In this document: one piece after another, positions 23,546 through 31,712 of the stretch | How the letters are laid out: each line of letters opens with the position of its first letter | Position numbering within the stretch: position 1 is the first letter of the stretch | From: Oxalobacteraceae bacterium UBA6704 | GTDB lineage: Bacteria; Pseudomonadota; Gammaproteobacteria; Burkholderiales; Burkholderiaceae_D | Assembly (NCBI GenBank): GCA_002454505.1 | Contig: DKJA01000090.1 | Location: 1 to 32,219, forward strand | Length of the DNA: 32,219 nucleotides | Direction of reading: 5' to 3' | Position numbers and translations under genes: made by a program | The notes under the pieces: model-generated | Databases searched by the model: none | What the model was told of the DNA's origin: nothing | What the model saw: the letters and a program-made list of their open reading frames with translations, nothing else

Positions 23546-24883
23546 TCAGGGCTGCTTGCTGACCTTTTCGCCACCCAGCCACACGCCATCGATCTTCTGC
23601 GTGTTGCCGATATCGTCCAGCGGATTCGCATCGAGCACGACGATGTCGGCCCGCTTGCCGGCCGCCAGCGTGCCGCGCTGGGCGCCGATGCCGAAGATGC
23701 CCGCATTGACGCTGGTGCCGGCCTGCAGTGCCTGCATCGGCGTCAGGCCCGCCGCGACCAGCAGCTGCAATTCGCGGTGTTCGGCAAAGCCCTGCACGCG
23801 CGGGATCGTGGCGCCCGAGTCGGTGCCGAGGCCGATGCGCACGCCGGCGCGGTGCAGCGCCTGCACATTGCGGCTGGCGATGGCCAGGTCCTGACGCGAT
23901 TTTTCCTTCACTTCGTATTTCGGGCTGTGCAGCCATTCCCACACGCCGGCATCGAGCGCGCCGCGGAAGAAGTCCTTCTTCATCCAGTCCGGCTGCTCCT
24001 TGTAGACGAAGAACGACTCGTCCAGGTCCAGCGTGGGGATGTAGGCGATATCGTTCTTCTTCATCAGCGCGATGAATGCCGCATCCACGTCGCGGTCGCG
24101 CACGCTGTGGCCGAAGATGTCGACGCCGTCGCGGGCCAGCCGCTTCGCGTCTTCCAGGTAGTACACATGGGCCGCCACCTTCAGGCCGTTGGCATGCGCC
24201 TCGCGGATGACCGCCTTGTACAGCGGCGGTGCCATTTTCTTCATGTCCGGCTTGCCCATGTCGTCGACCCAGACCTTGACGAGGTCGGGCCGGTGCGCGG
24301 CCAGCTCGCGCATGTCCTGCTTCACCTGCGCTTCGGTCGTGGGCCGGTAGACCTTGTCCATGCCCATCGCAATCGGCGGCGCACCGCCGGGCACGCCGAA
24401 GCCGCGGCCGGCGGTAAGGATGGCCGGCACCTTCAGCGAGCCGTCGCGCTGGCGGTCGCGCATACCGTAGATGAAATCGTGATCCGTGCCGAACGTGGCG
24501 ACCGTGCCGATGCCGTAGCGCGCGTATTTCTGCAACTGGCGCGTAACGTTCGCTTCGGTGACGTTCTCCGCGCCCGCCTTCGTGCCGTTCGTGATGCCCA
24601 GGTGGGCGTGGCCGGCGATCAGCGCCGGCATCAGCGTCTTGCCGCGCAGGTCGATGACTTTGGCGCCGGCCGGCGGCTTCGCGCCCGGGCCCTGCACGCT
24701 CTCGATCACGCCGCCGCGCATGACGATCGAGCCGTTTTCGATCGGCTTGCCGCCGCTGCCGTCGATGATGCGGGCACCTTGCAGCACGGTGGGCACAGAC
24801 TGGGCGTGGGCGGCGGCCGGCAGCAGCAATGCTAAAGTCAGCGTGGCGAGCGATCGGATGGGTACAAAATCGGGGCGCTGCAT
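23546..24883 (-). CDS. Exported amidohydrolase-family enzyme
   Basis: A 445-residue metal-dependent hydrolase of the amidohydrolase superfamily (imidazolonepropionase/prolidase-like branch), with signal peptide 1-28 (PAAAHAQS). Metal ligands are visible in order: His92 and His94 in GHAHLG, Lys203 in LVKVWVDD (likely carboxylated), His239 in AAHVYYLED, His259 in IFGHSVRD, and Asp355 in GLGTDSGAT. The C-terminal part GTLAAGKRADIVVLDANPLD is the usual beta-sandwich closure. The usual Asp before the HxH (LIDxHxH) is Ala here (LIAGHAH). GAGGAGG lies just upstream of the start. The substrate is unknown; related exported enzymes cleave dipeptides or act on cyclic amides. It converges on the di-haem gene with only 7 bases between stops, and no strong terminator was seen there. 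Confidence 0.88.
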   Translation of the reverse strand: MQRPDFVPIRSLATLTLALLLPAAAHAQSVPTVLQGARIIDGSGGKPIENGSIVMRGGVIESVQGPGAKPPAGAKVIDLRGKTLMPALIAGHAHLGITNGTKAGAENVTEANVTRQLQKYARYGIGTVATFGTDHDFIYGMRDRQRDGSLKVPAILTAGRGFGVPGGAPPIAMGMDKVYRPTTEAQVKQDMRELAAHRPDLVKVWVDDMGKPDMKKMAPPLYKAVIREAHANGLKVAAHVYYLEDAKRLARDGVDIFGHSVRDRDVDAAFIALMKKNDIAYIPTLDLDESFFVYKEQPDWMKKDFFRGALDAGVWEWLHSPKYEVKEKSRQDLAIASRNVQALHRAGVRIGLGTDSGATIPRVQGFAEHRELQLLVAAGLTPMQALQAGTSVNAGIFGIGAQRGTLAAGKRADIVVLDANPLDDIGNTQKIDGVWLGGEKVSKQP

Positions 24884-24984
24884 GAGACCTCCTCGTGTTC
24901 GTCATGGCGGTATTGCCTGCAACCGCCCATTCTGGACACATCGCCGCAGGCTTACCGTGCGCTCGCGCACGCGGGCGTTTCACC

Positions 24985-25011
24985 AATATTTTTTGCGCAG
25001 CCCACAATATT
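24985..25011. repeat. Two AATATT direct repeats, two helical turns apart
   Basis: AATATT at 24985-24990 and at 25006-25011 are spaced 21 bases apart, each preceded by a similar CACCA/CCACA context. They lie in the divergent region between the amidohydrolase and the ECF sigma gene, otherwise GC-rich. They may be an operator; no regulator is identified. Confidence 0.35.
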
Positions 25012-25072
25012 CGTGTTCGTGCCCCGTCTTCACAGCATGGACACGAGCACTTCCCATCCTCCGGATGCATTG

Positions 25073-25615
25073 ATGACAGAACCGAAAACCGGCATCGCTG
25101 AAATCGTCGCGCGCGAGCGGAACCGCCTGTTCGGCTTCATCCGCCGGCGCGTGCCCAATCCGGGCGATGCGGAAGACATCCTGCAGGACGTGCTGTACGA
25201 ATTCGTGCGGGCTTGCGGCCTGCCCGAACCGATCGAACAGGCCGGCGCCTGGCTGATGCGGGTGGCGCGCAACCGCATCATCGACCGGGTGCGCAAGAAG
25301 CGCGAGGAACCCATGCCGGGCGATGGCGACGACGAGGATGCCGGCGATTTCCTCGACCGGGCGCTGCCCGCGCTGGAGGACGGGCCGGAGGCGGCCTATA
25401 CCCGCGCGAAGCTGCTCGACGCGATGGCGGCTGCGCTGGCCGAACTGCCCGCCAACGAGCGCGACGTGTTCATCGCGCACGAGCTGGAAGGGCTCAGCTT
25501 CAAGGAACTGGCGGCGCGCGACGGCGTCAACGTGAACACGCTGCTGGGCTGGAAACGCCGCGCCGTGCTGCATCTGCGCGCACGCCTGCAGCCCCTGTAT
25601 GACGAACCGATTTAA
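25073..25615 (+). CDS. ECF-type RNA polymerase sigma factor
   Basis: A 180-residue sigma70-family protein of the extracytoplasmic-function class. Region 2 includes RNRLFGFIRRRVPNPGDAED, ILQDVLYEFVRA and AWLMRVARNRIIDRVRKKRE. Region 4 includes ALAELPANERDVFIAHELEG and LSFKELAARDGVNVNTLLGW, with the helix-turn-helix. No N-terminal or C-terminal extra domain is present. The start is uncertain: ATG 25073 gives the usual length, while ATG 25037 and GTG 25013 are in frame upstream, and none has a strong ribosome site. No standard zinc-finger anti-sigma gene is adjacent; instead a 112-residue membrane protein follows after 28 bases. The downstream flavin reductase hints at a link to iron or redox stress, but this is inference. 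Confidence 0.9.
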   Translation: MTEPKTGIAEIVARERNRLFGFIRRRVPNPGDAEDILQDVLYEFVRACGLPEPIEQAGAWLMRVARNRIIDRVRKKREEPMPGDGDDEDAGDFLDRALPALEDGPEAAYTRAKLLDAMAAALAELPANERDVFIAHELEGLSFKELAARDGVNVNTLLGWKRRAVLHLRARLQPLYDEPI

Positions 25616-25643
25616 CTCAGCAAGCAAACGAGGAAAGCAAATC

Positions 25644-25982
25644 ATGAAGAAATTCTTTGGCAGGCGCAGGAGCGTGGCGGGGTTCATCGCCATGGCCAGC
25701 GTGTGGATCGCGCTGTTCGCGGCGGTGATCTGGGTGGTGATGATGCTGTGGAACTGGCTGATGCCGGCCCTGTTCACGGGCGCCCGCACGATCGACTACT
25801 GGCAGGCGCTGGGCCTGTTCGCCCTCTGCAAGATCCTGTTCGGCGGCGGCCGCGGCGGCCGCCGATGGCACCGCCACCGGGAAGGCATGACGGACGACGA
25901 GCGCAATGCGCTGAAACGCCACGCCCGCAGCCATTGGCACGAGCGCTGGTGCCGCGGCGACGCCGACCAATCCGAAAAATGA
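25644..25982 (+). CDS. Small His-rich membrane protein, likely regulator of the ECF sigma factor
   Basis: A 112-residue protein with two predicted membrane segments (about residues 12-36 and 49-67). The tail after the second is basic and His-rich: RRWHRHREGMTDDERNAL, then HARSHWHERWC. The motif MT-x2-ER-x-A/F recalls small proteins often found next to ECF sigma genes (a general impression of the family, not a database match). No known anti-sigma domain is visible. AGGAAAG at 25631-25637 sets the ATG. Its place directly after the sigma gene makes a membrane-bound sensor or anti-sigma role plausible, with His/Cys as possible metal ligands. I rate the gene as real but the function as a guess. 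Confidence 0.7.
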   Translation: MKKFFGRRRSVAGFIAMASVWIALFAAVIWVVMMLWNWLMPALFTGARTIDYWQALGLFALCKILFGGGRGGRRWHRHREGMTDDERNALKRHARSHWHERWCRGDADQSEK

Positions 25983-25995
25983 ACGGAACCTTCGC

Positions 25996-26733
25996 ATGAA
26001 CGACACCATCGCTCCAGAAAGAAAACGCGCCGGCCTGTTCGAATCGGCGCTGCTGAAAGTATTCACCCGCACCGCGCAGGTGGTCGACATCGAGGATGTC
26101 GGCACCGCCTTCCGCATCGTCACGCTGGGCGGCAGCGCGCTGCGCAACGCGGCCTGGACGCCGGGCGACAAGATCCAGCTGCAGTTCGGCGGCTGGGTGC
26201 AGCGCACCTACACGCCGATCGACTGGGACCCGGCGGCCGGCCGCACGCGGATACTCGTCTACCTGCACGCCGGCGGGCCCGGCGCGGAATGGGGCCGCAC
26301 CGTGAAGACGGGCGACGGCTGCGTCGTGTTCGGCCCCCGCAAATCCGTCCGGATCGCCCGGCCGCAGGCGCCCGTGATCCTGTTCGGGGACGAGACATCG
26401 CTCGGCCTGGCAGCCGCACTGTCGCAGCGCCTGCCGTCGGCGGTGCAGATGCTGTTCGAAGTGACCGCGCCGGCCGACACGCAGCCCGTGCTGGCAAGGC
26501 TGAAGCTTGCCGATGCGCGCGTCTGCGCCCGCCAGGCAGAGCACGGCCACCTGCCCGCGCTGGAACGCGAGCTGTCGGTGCTGCTGCGCCTGCGCCCCAC
26601 CGCTGACATCGTGCTGACCGGCCAGGCTGGCACCATCCAGCACATCGGCCGTGCGCTGCGGCAGGCCGGCATCGATGCGGGCCGGCGGCAGAGCAAGGCT
26701 TACTGGGCGCCCGGCAAGACGGGCATGGACTGA
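25996..26733 (+). CDS. Siderophore-interacting-type flavin reductase (SIP family)
   Basis: A 245-residue protein of the siderophore-interacting FAD-binding family (ViuB/YqjH-like). These reduce ferric siderophores in the cytosol to release Fe(II), using NAD(P)H through flavin. The N-terminal FAD domain has the RTYTP motif (residue 70), followed by the middle loop RILVYLHAGGPGAEWGRT and GDGCVVFGPRKSV. The C-terminal part opens with VILFGDETSLGLAAAL, the family motif GDETALPA in variant form, and ends SKAYWAPGKTGMD. It follows the small membrane protein by 13 bases, making a three-gene operon with the sigma factor. Its 3' end overlaps that of cbbZ on the other strand by 34 bases. Confidence 0.88.
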   Translation: MNDTIAPERKRAGLFESALLKVFTRTAQVVDIEDVGTAFRIVTLGGSALRNAAWTPGDKIQLQFGGWVQRTYTPIDWDPAAGRTRILVYLHAGGPGAEWGRTVKTGDGCVVFGPRKSVRIARPQAPVILFGDETSLGLAAALSQRLPSAVQMLFEVTAPADTQPVLARLKLADARVCARQAEHGHLPALERELSVLLRLRPTADIVLTGQAGTIQHIGRALRQAGIDAGRRQSKAYWAPGKTGMD

Positions 26734-27362
26734 GCCACCGCTTCCAGCGAGTCGATCAGTCCGTCGCATGGCAGCGCGGCGTGGCCGCCTGGCCCTGGAT
26801 AGCCGTAACGGACGATCAGCACCGGCATGCCGGCAGAGCGCGCCGCCGCGACATCCACGGCCGAATCGCCGACGAACACGCAGAACGCGGCATCGAGCAT
26901 GCGGCGCGCATGCAGCAGCGGTGCGGGGTCCGGCTTCATGCGGCCCACCGTATCGCCGCCGACGACGATGTCGAACCACGGCGCCAGGCCATGCATGGCC
27001 AGCAGCGTCACGCTGGGCCCTTCGGGCTTGTTGGTGACGCAGCCCAGCCGCCAGCCGCCGTCCCTCAAGGCCCGCAACCCTTCCCGCACTCCGGGGAAGA
27101 CGCCGCCGTGGCGGCCATTGGTTTGTTGATAGTGGTGCAGGAATAATGCGATCGCGTCCCGCTCCGCCAGTGCCGCGCCGCTTGCGTCCAGCACGCGGCG
27201 CATCAGGGCCGGCACGCCGTTGCCGATGAAGCCGCGCACCGTGGCGAGGTCCAGCGATGCAGCGCCCAGCTCGCGCAGCAGCCGATTGACCGCTTCGGCG
27301 ATATCCGGCGCGCTGTCCACCAGCGTGCCGTCCAGGTCGATCAGTACGGCGCGGTTGGTCAT
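26700..27362 (-). CDS. cbbZ: 2-Phosphoglycolate phosphatase of the Calvin operon
   Basis: A 220-residue HAD-superfamily hydrolase. The nucleophile motif DLDGT is at 9-13 (Asp9, with acid/base Asp11), the second motif is VTNKPEG, and the third is MKPDPAPLL with VGDSAVDVAAAR. A helical cap occupies about 17-85. It removes 2-phosphoglycolate made by RuBisCO oxygenation. Its place as the last gene of the cbb operon, 7 bases after cbbP, favours this role over a general gph. The 3' end overlaps the convergent flavin-reductase gene by 34 bases, which leaves no room for a separate terminator. Confidence 0.92.
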   Translation of the reverse strand: MTNRAVLIDLDGTLVDSAPDIAEAVNRLLRELGAASLDLATVRGFIGNGVPALMRRVLDASGAALAERDAIALFLHHYQQTNGRHGGVFPGVREGLRALRDGGWRLGCVTNKPEGPSVTLLAMHGLAPWFDIVVGGDTVGRMKPDPAPLLHARRMLDAAFCVFVGDSAVDVAAARSAGMPVLIVRYGYPGPGGHAALPCDGLIDSLEAVAQSMPVLPGAQ

Positions 27363-27369
27363 GCCCGCC

Positions 27370-28254
27370 TCACAGCGTGGTCAGCGCACGCCTGCGGCGC
27401 TCGATCATGCGCAGGATGAACGGCGTGAAGATCAGCTGCATCGCCAGCTCCATCTTCCCGCCCGGGACGACGATCGTGTTCGCCCGCGACATGAACGAGC
27501 CGGGCACCATCGCCAGCAGATACTGGAAATCGATGCCTTTCGGGTCGGCGAAGCGGATCACGACGAAGCTCTCGTCCGGCGCCGGGATTTCGCGGGCGAT
27601 GAACGGGTTCGACGTGTCGACGCAAGGCACGCGCTGGAAATTCACATGGGTGCGCGAGAACTGCGGGCAGATGTGGTTCACGTAGTCGGGCATGCGGCGC
27701 AGGATCGTGTCGGTGACGGCCTCGGTCGAATAGCCCCGCTTGGCCTTGTCGCGCCACAGCTTCTGGATCCATTCCAGGTTGATCACGGGGACGACGCCGA
27801 TCAGCAGGTCCGGATGGCGGCCCACGTCGATCGCGCCGTGCACCACGGCGCCATGCAGCCCTTCGTAGAACAGCAGGTCGGTATCCGCCGGCAGGTCTTC
27901 CCATGGCGTGAAAGTGCCGGGATCCTGGCGGTACGGCGCCGCTTCGTCGTGGTCGTGCAGGTATTTGCGGTAGCGCCCCGTGCCGCGCTCCGCGTAGCTG
28001 GCGAACATGGCCTCGAGTTCCTCGAACAGGTTGTTGTCCGGCCCGAAGTGGCTGAACGTCATGTCGCCTTCCAGTTCGGCGGCGGCCAGCTTGACGCGCA
28101 TTTCGGCACGGTCGTAGCGGTGGAAGCTGTCGCCTTCGACGATCACCGAGCGGATGGCTTCGCGCCTGAAGATGCTTTCGAACGTACGGGTGACGGACGT
28201 GGTGCCGGCACCCGACGAGCCGGTGATGGCGATGATGGGATGGCGTTCGGACAT
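27370..28254 (-). CDS. cbbP: Phosphoribulokinase
   Basis: A 294-residue ATP-dependent kinase that makes ribulose 1,5-bisphosphate from ribulose 5-phosphate. The P-loop GSSGAGTTS is at 12-20. Residues known to be important in the Rhodobacter enzyme fall at the same numbers here: Asp42 (GDSFHRYDR), Arg49, Glu131 (FYEGLHG), Arg168 and Asp169 (WRDK). This is the class I, octameric type of proteobacteria. GGGAG with a 6-base spacer precedes the ATG. It follows cbbF after 30 bases and precedes cbbZ by 7. Confidence 0.97.
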   Translation of the reverse strand: MSERHPIIAITGSSGAGTTSVTRTFESIFRREAIRSVIVEGDSFHRYDRAEMRVKLAAAELEGDMTFSHFGPDNNLFEELEAMFASYAERGTGRYRKYLHDHDEAAPYRQDPGTFTPWEDLPADTDLLFYEGLHGAVVHGAIDVGRHPDLLIGVVPVINLEWIQKLWRDKAKRGYSTEAVTDTILRRMPDYVNHICPQFSRTHVNFQRVPCVDTSNPFIAREIPAPDESFVVIRFADPKGIDFQYLLAMVPGSFMSRANTIVVPGGKMELAMQLIFTPFILRMIERRRRALTTL

Positions 28255-28284
28255 GGCATTCTCCCTGGCGTATGCGTTCGATGG

Positions 28285-29355
28285 TCAGGCGGGCACGCGG
28301 AACAGGCCGTGTTCGTGGAACAGCGGATATGGCGGATCGGCCGGCGGCGCCTCGCGGTGATAGCGCTCGATGCGGTCCACCTCGTTGCGCGACCCGAACA
28401 CGAGACCGATGCGCTGGTGCAGCGACGCGGGCGGCACTTCCAGCACCGGCTGGCGCCCCGTGCTGGCGCGGCCGCCGGCCTGCTCGATGATGAAGCCGAC
28501 CGGGTTCGCTTCGTAGAGGAGGCGCAGCCGGCCGGCCATGTCGGGCACCTTGCTGTCGCGCGGGTACAGGAACACGCCGCCCCGCATGAGGATCCGGTGC
28601 GCCTCGGCCACCAGCGAAGCGATCCACCGCATATTGAAATCCTTCCGGCGCGGGCCGCTGCGTCCCGCCAGGCATTCGTCGACATAGCGCTTGACGGGGG
28701 CTTCCCAGAACCGGCTGTTCGATGCGTTGATTGCGAACTCGCCCGTATCGGCGGGCACAGTCATCGCCGGGTGCGTCAGCATGAATTCGCCCAGGTTCGG
28801 GTCCAGCGTGAAGCCGTTGACGCCATTGCCGACGGTGAGCACCAGCATCGTCGCCGGGCCGTACACGGCGTAGCCGGCCGCCACCTGCGCCAGGCCGGGC
28901 TGCAGGAAGTCGCCTTCGTGGACCGCCTGTTTGCCCTCCTCCGTCCTCAATACCGAAAAGATGCTGCCCACGGCGACGTTCACATCGATGTTCGAGGAAC
29001 CGTCGAGCGGATCGAAGGCCAGCAGGTATTTCCCTTTCGGGTAGCACGCGGGAATCTGGTACGGCGCACTCATCTCTTCGGACACCATGCCGGCCAGGTT
29101 GCCATCCCACTGCGTCATGTCGAGGAAGATCCGATTGCCCAGCACGTCCATCGGCTGCTGCGTTTCGCCGTGGACGTTGACGGCGCCGCCGCTGTCGCCG
29201 GCATGCAGCGCGCCGAACGCCACCTGCCGCGCGATGCTCTTGCAGGCCAGCGCCACGTTCAGGATCAGGCTGTTGAAGTCGCCGCTGGCATCCGGAAAGC
29301 GGCGGCGTTCCTCGATCAGGAACTGGGTCAGCGTGGTGCGATGGGGATTCATCAT
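28285..29355 (-). CDS. cbbF: Fructose-1,6-bisphosphatase (class I)
   Basis: A 356-residue FBPase that dephosphorylates fructose 1,6-bisphosphate, and in the Calvin cycle often sedoheptulose 1,7-bisphosphate too. Visible motifs are the metal-binding glutamates VSEEM (91-95), DPLDGSS (115-121, Asp and Leu-Asp-Gly), the substrate part NMRWIASLVAEAHRIL, and C-terminal FIIEQAGGRASTG. Length fits the cbb-encoded class I enzyme. AGGAG 7 bases before the ATG supports 29355 over the ATG at 29352. It is preceded by cbbE after 33 bases and followed by cbbP. Confidence 0.96.
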   Translation of the reverse strand: MMNPHRTTLTQFLIEERRRFPDASGDFNSLILNVALACKSIARQVAFGALHAGDSGGAVNVHGETQQPMDVLGNRIFLDMTQWDGNLAGMVSEEMSAPYQIPACYPKGKYLLAFDPLDGSSNIDVNVAVGSIFSVLRTEEGKQAVHEGDFLQPGLAQVAAGYAVYGPATMLVLTVGNGVNGFTLDPNLGEFMLTHPAMTVPADTGEFAINASNSRFWEAPVKRYVDECLAGRSGPRRKDFNMRWIASLVAEAHRILMRGGVFLYPRDSKVPDMAGRLRLLYEANPVGFIIEQAGGRASTGRQPVLEVPPASLHQRIGLVFGSRNEVDRIERYHREAPPADPPYPLFHEHGLFRVPA

Positions 29356-29388
29356 GGCGCGTCTCCTTTTTTTTGTGCCAACTCTCGG

Positions 29389-30090
29389 TTAGTGGCAAAA
29401 ATCTCCGGCACTGGCGCGCAGCCGCTGCATGATGGTGCGGTAACCGCCTTCCGGATCGGGCGCGCCGAACACGGCGCTGCCGGCCACGAAGGTGTCGGCA
29501 CCGGCGGCGCGGATGGCGCCGATATTGTGCGCATTGACGCCGCCATCGACCTGCAGCCAGACCGGCTGGCCGCCGGCTCCCTGATGCGCATCGATGCGCG
29601 CCCTCGCCTGCTGCAGCTTGGCCAGCGCGCTGCCGATGAAGGACTGGCCGCCGAAACCGGGATTCACGCTCATCAGCAGGATCAGGTCCACCTTGTCCAG
29701 CACGTGATCGAGCAGCGCCAGAGGCGTGGCCGGATTGAAGGCCAGGCCGGCCTTGCAGCCGGCGTCGCGGATCAGGCCCAGCGTGCGGTCCACGTGGCGC
29801 GTCGCCTCGGGGTGAAAGCTGATGAGGTTGGCGCCCGCCTTGGCAAACAGCGGCACCAGCGCATCGACCGGTTCGACCATCAGGTGCACGTCGATGGGGA
29901 TCGTCACGTGCGGGCGAATGGCTGCGCAGACCAGCGGGCCGATCGTCAGGTTCGGCACGTAATGGTTGTCCATCACGTCGACGTGGACCAGGTCGGCGCC
30001 GGCCGCCTCGATGGCGCGCACTTCCTCGCCCAGCCGCGCGAAGTCGGCCGACAGGATCGATGGCGCAAGCCGGATGGCGGCGGAACTCAT
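29389..30090 (-). CDS. cbbE: Ribulose-phosphate 3-epimerase
   Basis: A 233-residue TIM-barrel enzyme that interconverts ribulose 5-phosphate and xylulose 5-phosphate. The family residues are present: SILSADFARL near the start, HVDVMDNHYVPN (His37, Asp39), VHLMV (His69), NPGFGGQSF (143-151), and VDGGVN with Asp182 as the second acid/base. The start at 30090 overlaps the cbbY stop as ATGA, a sign of translational coupling, and AAGGGAG lies upstream inside cbbY. The location within the operon favours a dedicated Calvin-cycle copy. Confidence 0.95.
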   Translation of the reverse strand: MSSAAIRLAPSILSADFARLGEEVRAIEAAGADLVHVDVMDNHYVPNLTIGPLVCAAIRPHVTIPIDVHLMVEPVDALVPLFAKAGANLISFHPEATRHVDRTLGLIRDAGCKAGLAFNPATPLALLDHVLDKVDLILLMSVNPGFGGQSFIGSALAKLQQARARIDAHQGAGGQPVWLQVDGGVNAHNIGAIRAAGADTFVAGSAVFGAPDPEGGYRTIMQRLRASAGDFCH

Positions 30091-30794
30091 GTCATGCTCC
30101 CTTCGGCAAACGCCGCCGCATGCCAGCGGCGCAGCGCCGCCAGGTCGCCCAGTTGCTCCAGCTGCAGCAGCGCGTCATCGAAACACTGCGTGCGCGTGTA
30201 CGTGCCCGGCGTGACGAGCGTGGGAATCCCCGCGGCGCGGGCGGCCTGCAAACCATTGTGCGAATCCTCGATCGCCAGGCAGTCGTCGGCCGGCACGTTC
30301 AACGCCGCCAGCACCTGCAGGTAAACGTCCGGCGCCGGCTTCTTGTTCGCCGCCGTGCTGCCGTCGCCGATGGCGGCGAACAGGTGCCGCCAGTCGCTGC
30401 CCAGCGGCCCGCGCAGCAGCGCATCGATATTGGCCGGCGTGGTGGTCGTGGCCAGCGCCAGCGGCAGATGCGCGTCCGACGCTTCATGGATCAGGTGCAG
30501 GACGCCGGGCCGCAGCGGCAGCGCGCTGGCCAGCGCCGTATAGTGGCGCGTCTTCAACGCATGCACGTGATCGATGACGGCATCCGGCGGCGGTGGGCCG
30601 TGCGGATCGGTCTGGCGCCAGTAGTGGCGCAGCCGCTCCTTGCCGCCGGCCACGGCCAGCAGCTCCGCATACAGGGCCGCGCTCCAGTACCAGTCGAGGC
30701 CTGCATCGTGGAAGGCGGCGTTGAACGCCATGCGGTGCGCCTCCTCGGTATCGGCGAGCGTGCCGTCCACGTCGAAGATCAGGGCTTTCAGCAT
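30087..30794 (-). CDS. cbbY: CbbY: xylulose-1,5-bisphosphate phosphatase (HAD)
   Basis: A 235-residue HAD-superfamily phosphatase with DVDGT (Asp8, Asp10), a C1 cap, KKPAPDVYLQVL, and the final IEDSHNGLQAARAAGIP motif. CbbY removes xylulose 1,5-bisphosphate, a misfire product that inhibits RuBisCO, so it works alongside the activase CbbX. The start at 30794 overlaps the cbbX stop by 7 bases. GGAGG lies 7 bases upstream of the ATG. Its own stop overlaps cbbE. The same open frame extends upstream past the cbbX start, but that extension is out of frame with cbbX and is a shadow. Confidence 0.92.
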   Translation of the reverse strand: MLKALIFDVDGTLADTEEAHRMAFNAAFHDAGLDWYWSAALYAELLAVAGGKERLRHYWRQTDPHGPPPPDAVIDHVHALKTRHYTALASALPLRPGVLHLIHEASDAHLPLALATTTTPANIDALLRGPLGSDWRHLFAAIGDGSTAANKKPAPDVYLQVLAALNVPADDCLAIEDSHNGLQAARAAGIPTLVTPGTYTRTQCFDDALLQLEQLGDLAALRRWHAAAFAEGSMT

Positions 30795-31708
30795 GATGGC
30801 GCCTCCGTTGCGGTAGTCCGGGAAAACACGCGGCTGGCCAGCAGGTCGGCCGCGCGCAGGGTGGTCAATGAAGCTTCGTCGCTTTCGGCCTGCGGATCGT
30901 GCACGAGGCGGGAAGCGTGCCGCAGCCGTGCGCGGTCGAGCGCGTTGCGCACGCTGCGGGCATTGGCGAAGTGCGGCTGGGCACGTCGCCGAACCAGATA
31001 GTCGGTGAACACGCGCGCCGCTTCGTCGTCGAAGCGGTAATGCATCGTCTCCAGCATCAGCGCGGCGATATGCGCCAGCTCGTCGATGCCGTAGTCGGGA
31101 AAGTCCACGTGATGGGCGATGCGCGACGACATGCCGGGATTCGACTGGAAGAAGCGCTCCATCCGGTCGCGGTAGCCGGCCAGGATCACCACCAGGTCGT
31201 CGCGCTGGTTCTCCATCACCTGCAGCAGGATCTCGATCGCCTCCTGGCCGTAATCGCGCTCGTTCTCCGGGCGGTACAGGTAGTACGCCTCGTCGATGAA
31301 CAGCACGCCGCCCATCGCCTTCTTCAGCACTTCTTTCGTTTTCGGTGCCGTGTGGCCGATGTACTGGCCCACGAGGTCGTCGCGGGTGACGGCCACCAGG
31401 TGACCCTTGCGCACATAGCCGAGGCGATGCAGGATCGCCGCCATGCGCAGCGCCACCGTCGTCTTGCCGGTGCCCGGGTTCCCGGTAAAGCACATGTGCA
31501 GGCTGGGCGGGCCGGCCACCAGCCCCCGTTCGGCGCGCAGCTTGTCGACCAGCAGCAGCGCGGCGATATCGCGAATGCGCTGCTTGACGGGCGCCAGCCC
31601 GACCAGTTCGCGGTCCAGCTGCTCCAGCAGGCCGGTGGTGCCGGAATCGGCCAGCGCCGCCACGTAGGGATTGCTCGCAGCCTGCAGCGGGAAGTCGGGG
31701 GCGCTCAT
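30788..31708 (-). CDS. cbbX: CbbX: red-type RuBisCO activase
   Basis: A 306-residue AAA+ ATPase that remodels inhibited red-type RuBisCO by threading the C-terminus of the large subunit. Walker A GNPGTGKT is at 76-83, pore loop YIGHT at 116-120, Walker B VLFIDEAYY at 135-143, and the sensor region ILAGYRDRMERFF follows. The presence of this protein implies a red-type (form IC/ID) RuBisCO large subunit. The start at 31708 (MSAPDFPLQ) is 4 bases after the cbbS stop, with a GAAGGCGA ribosome-like segment inside the cbbS end. Start codons farther upstream lie inside cbbS. Confidence 0.96.
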   Translation of the reverse strand: MSAPDFPLQAASNPYVAALADSGTTGLLEQLDRELVGLAPVKQRIRDIAALLLVDKLRAERGLVAGPPSLHMCFTGNPGTGKTTVALRMAAILHRLGYVRKGHLVAVTRDDLVGQYIGHTAPKTKEVLKKAMGGVLFIDEAYYLYRPENERDYGQEAIEILLQVMENQRDDLVVILAGYRDRMERFFQSNPGMSSRIAHHVDFPDYGIDELAHIAALMLETMHYRFDDEAARVFTDYLVRRRAQPHFANARSVRNALDRARLRHASRLVHDPQAESDEASLTTLRAADLLASRVFSRTTATEAPSC

Positions 31709-31712
31709 GATG

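Noticed and set aside
27220..30324. A 1034-codon plus-strand frame across four cbb genes.
   Set aside because: It crosses the boundaries of well-recognised Calvin genes and has no coherent domain.
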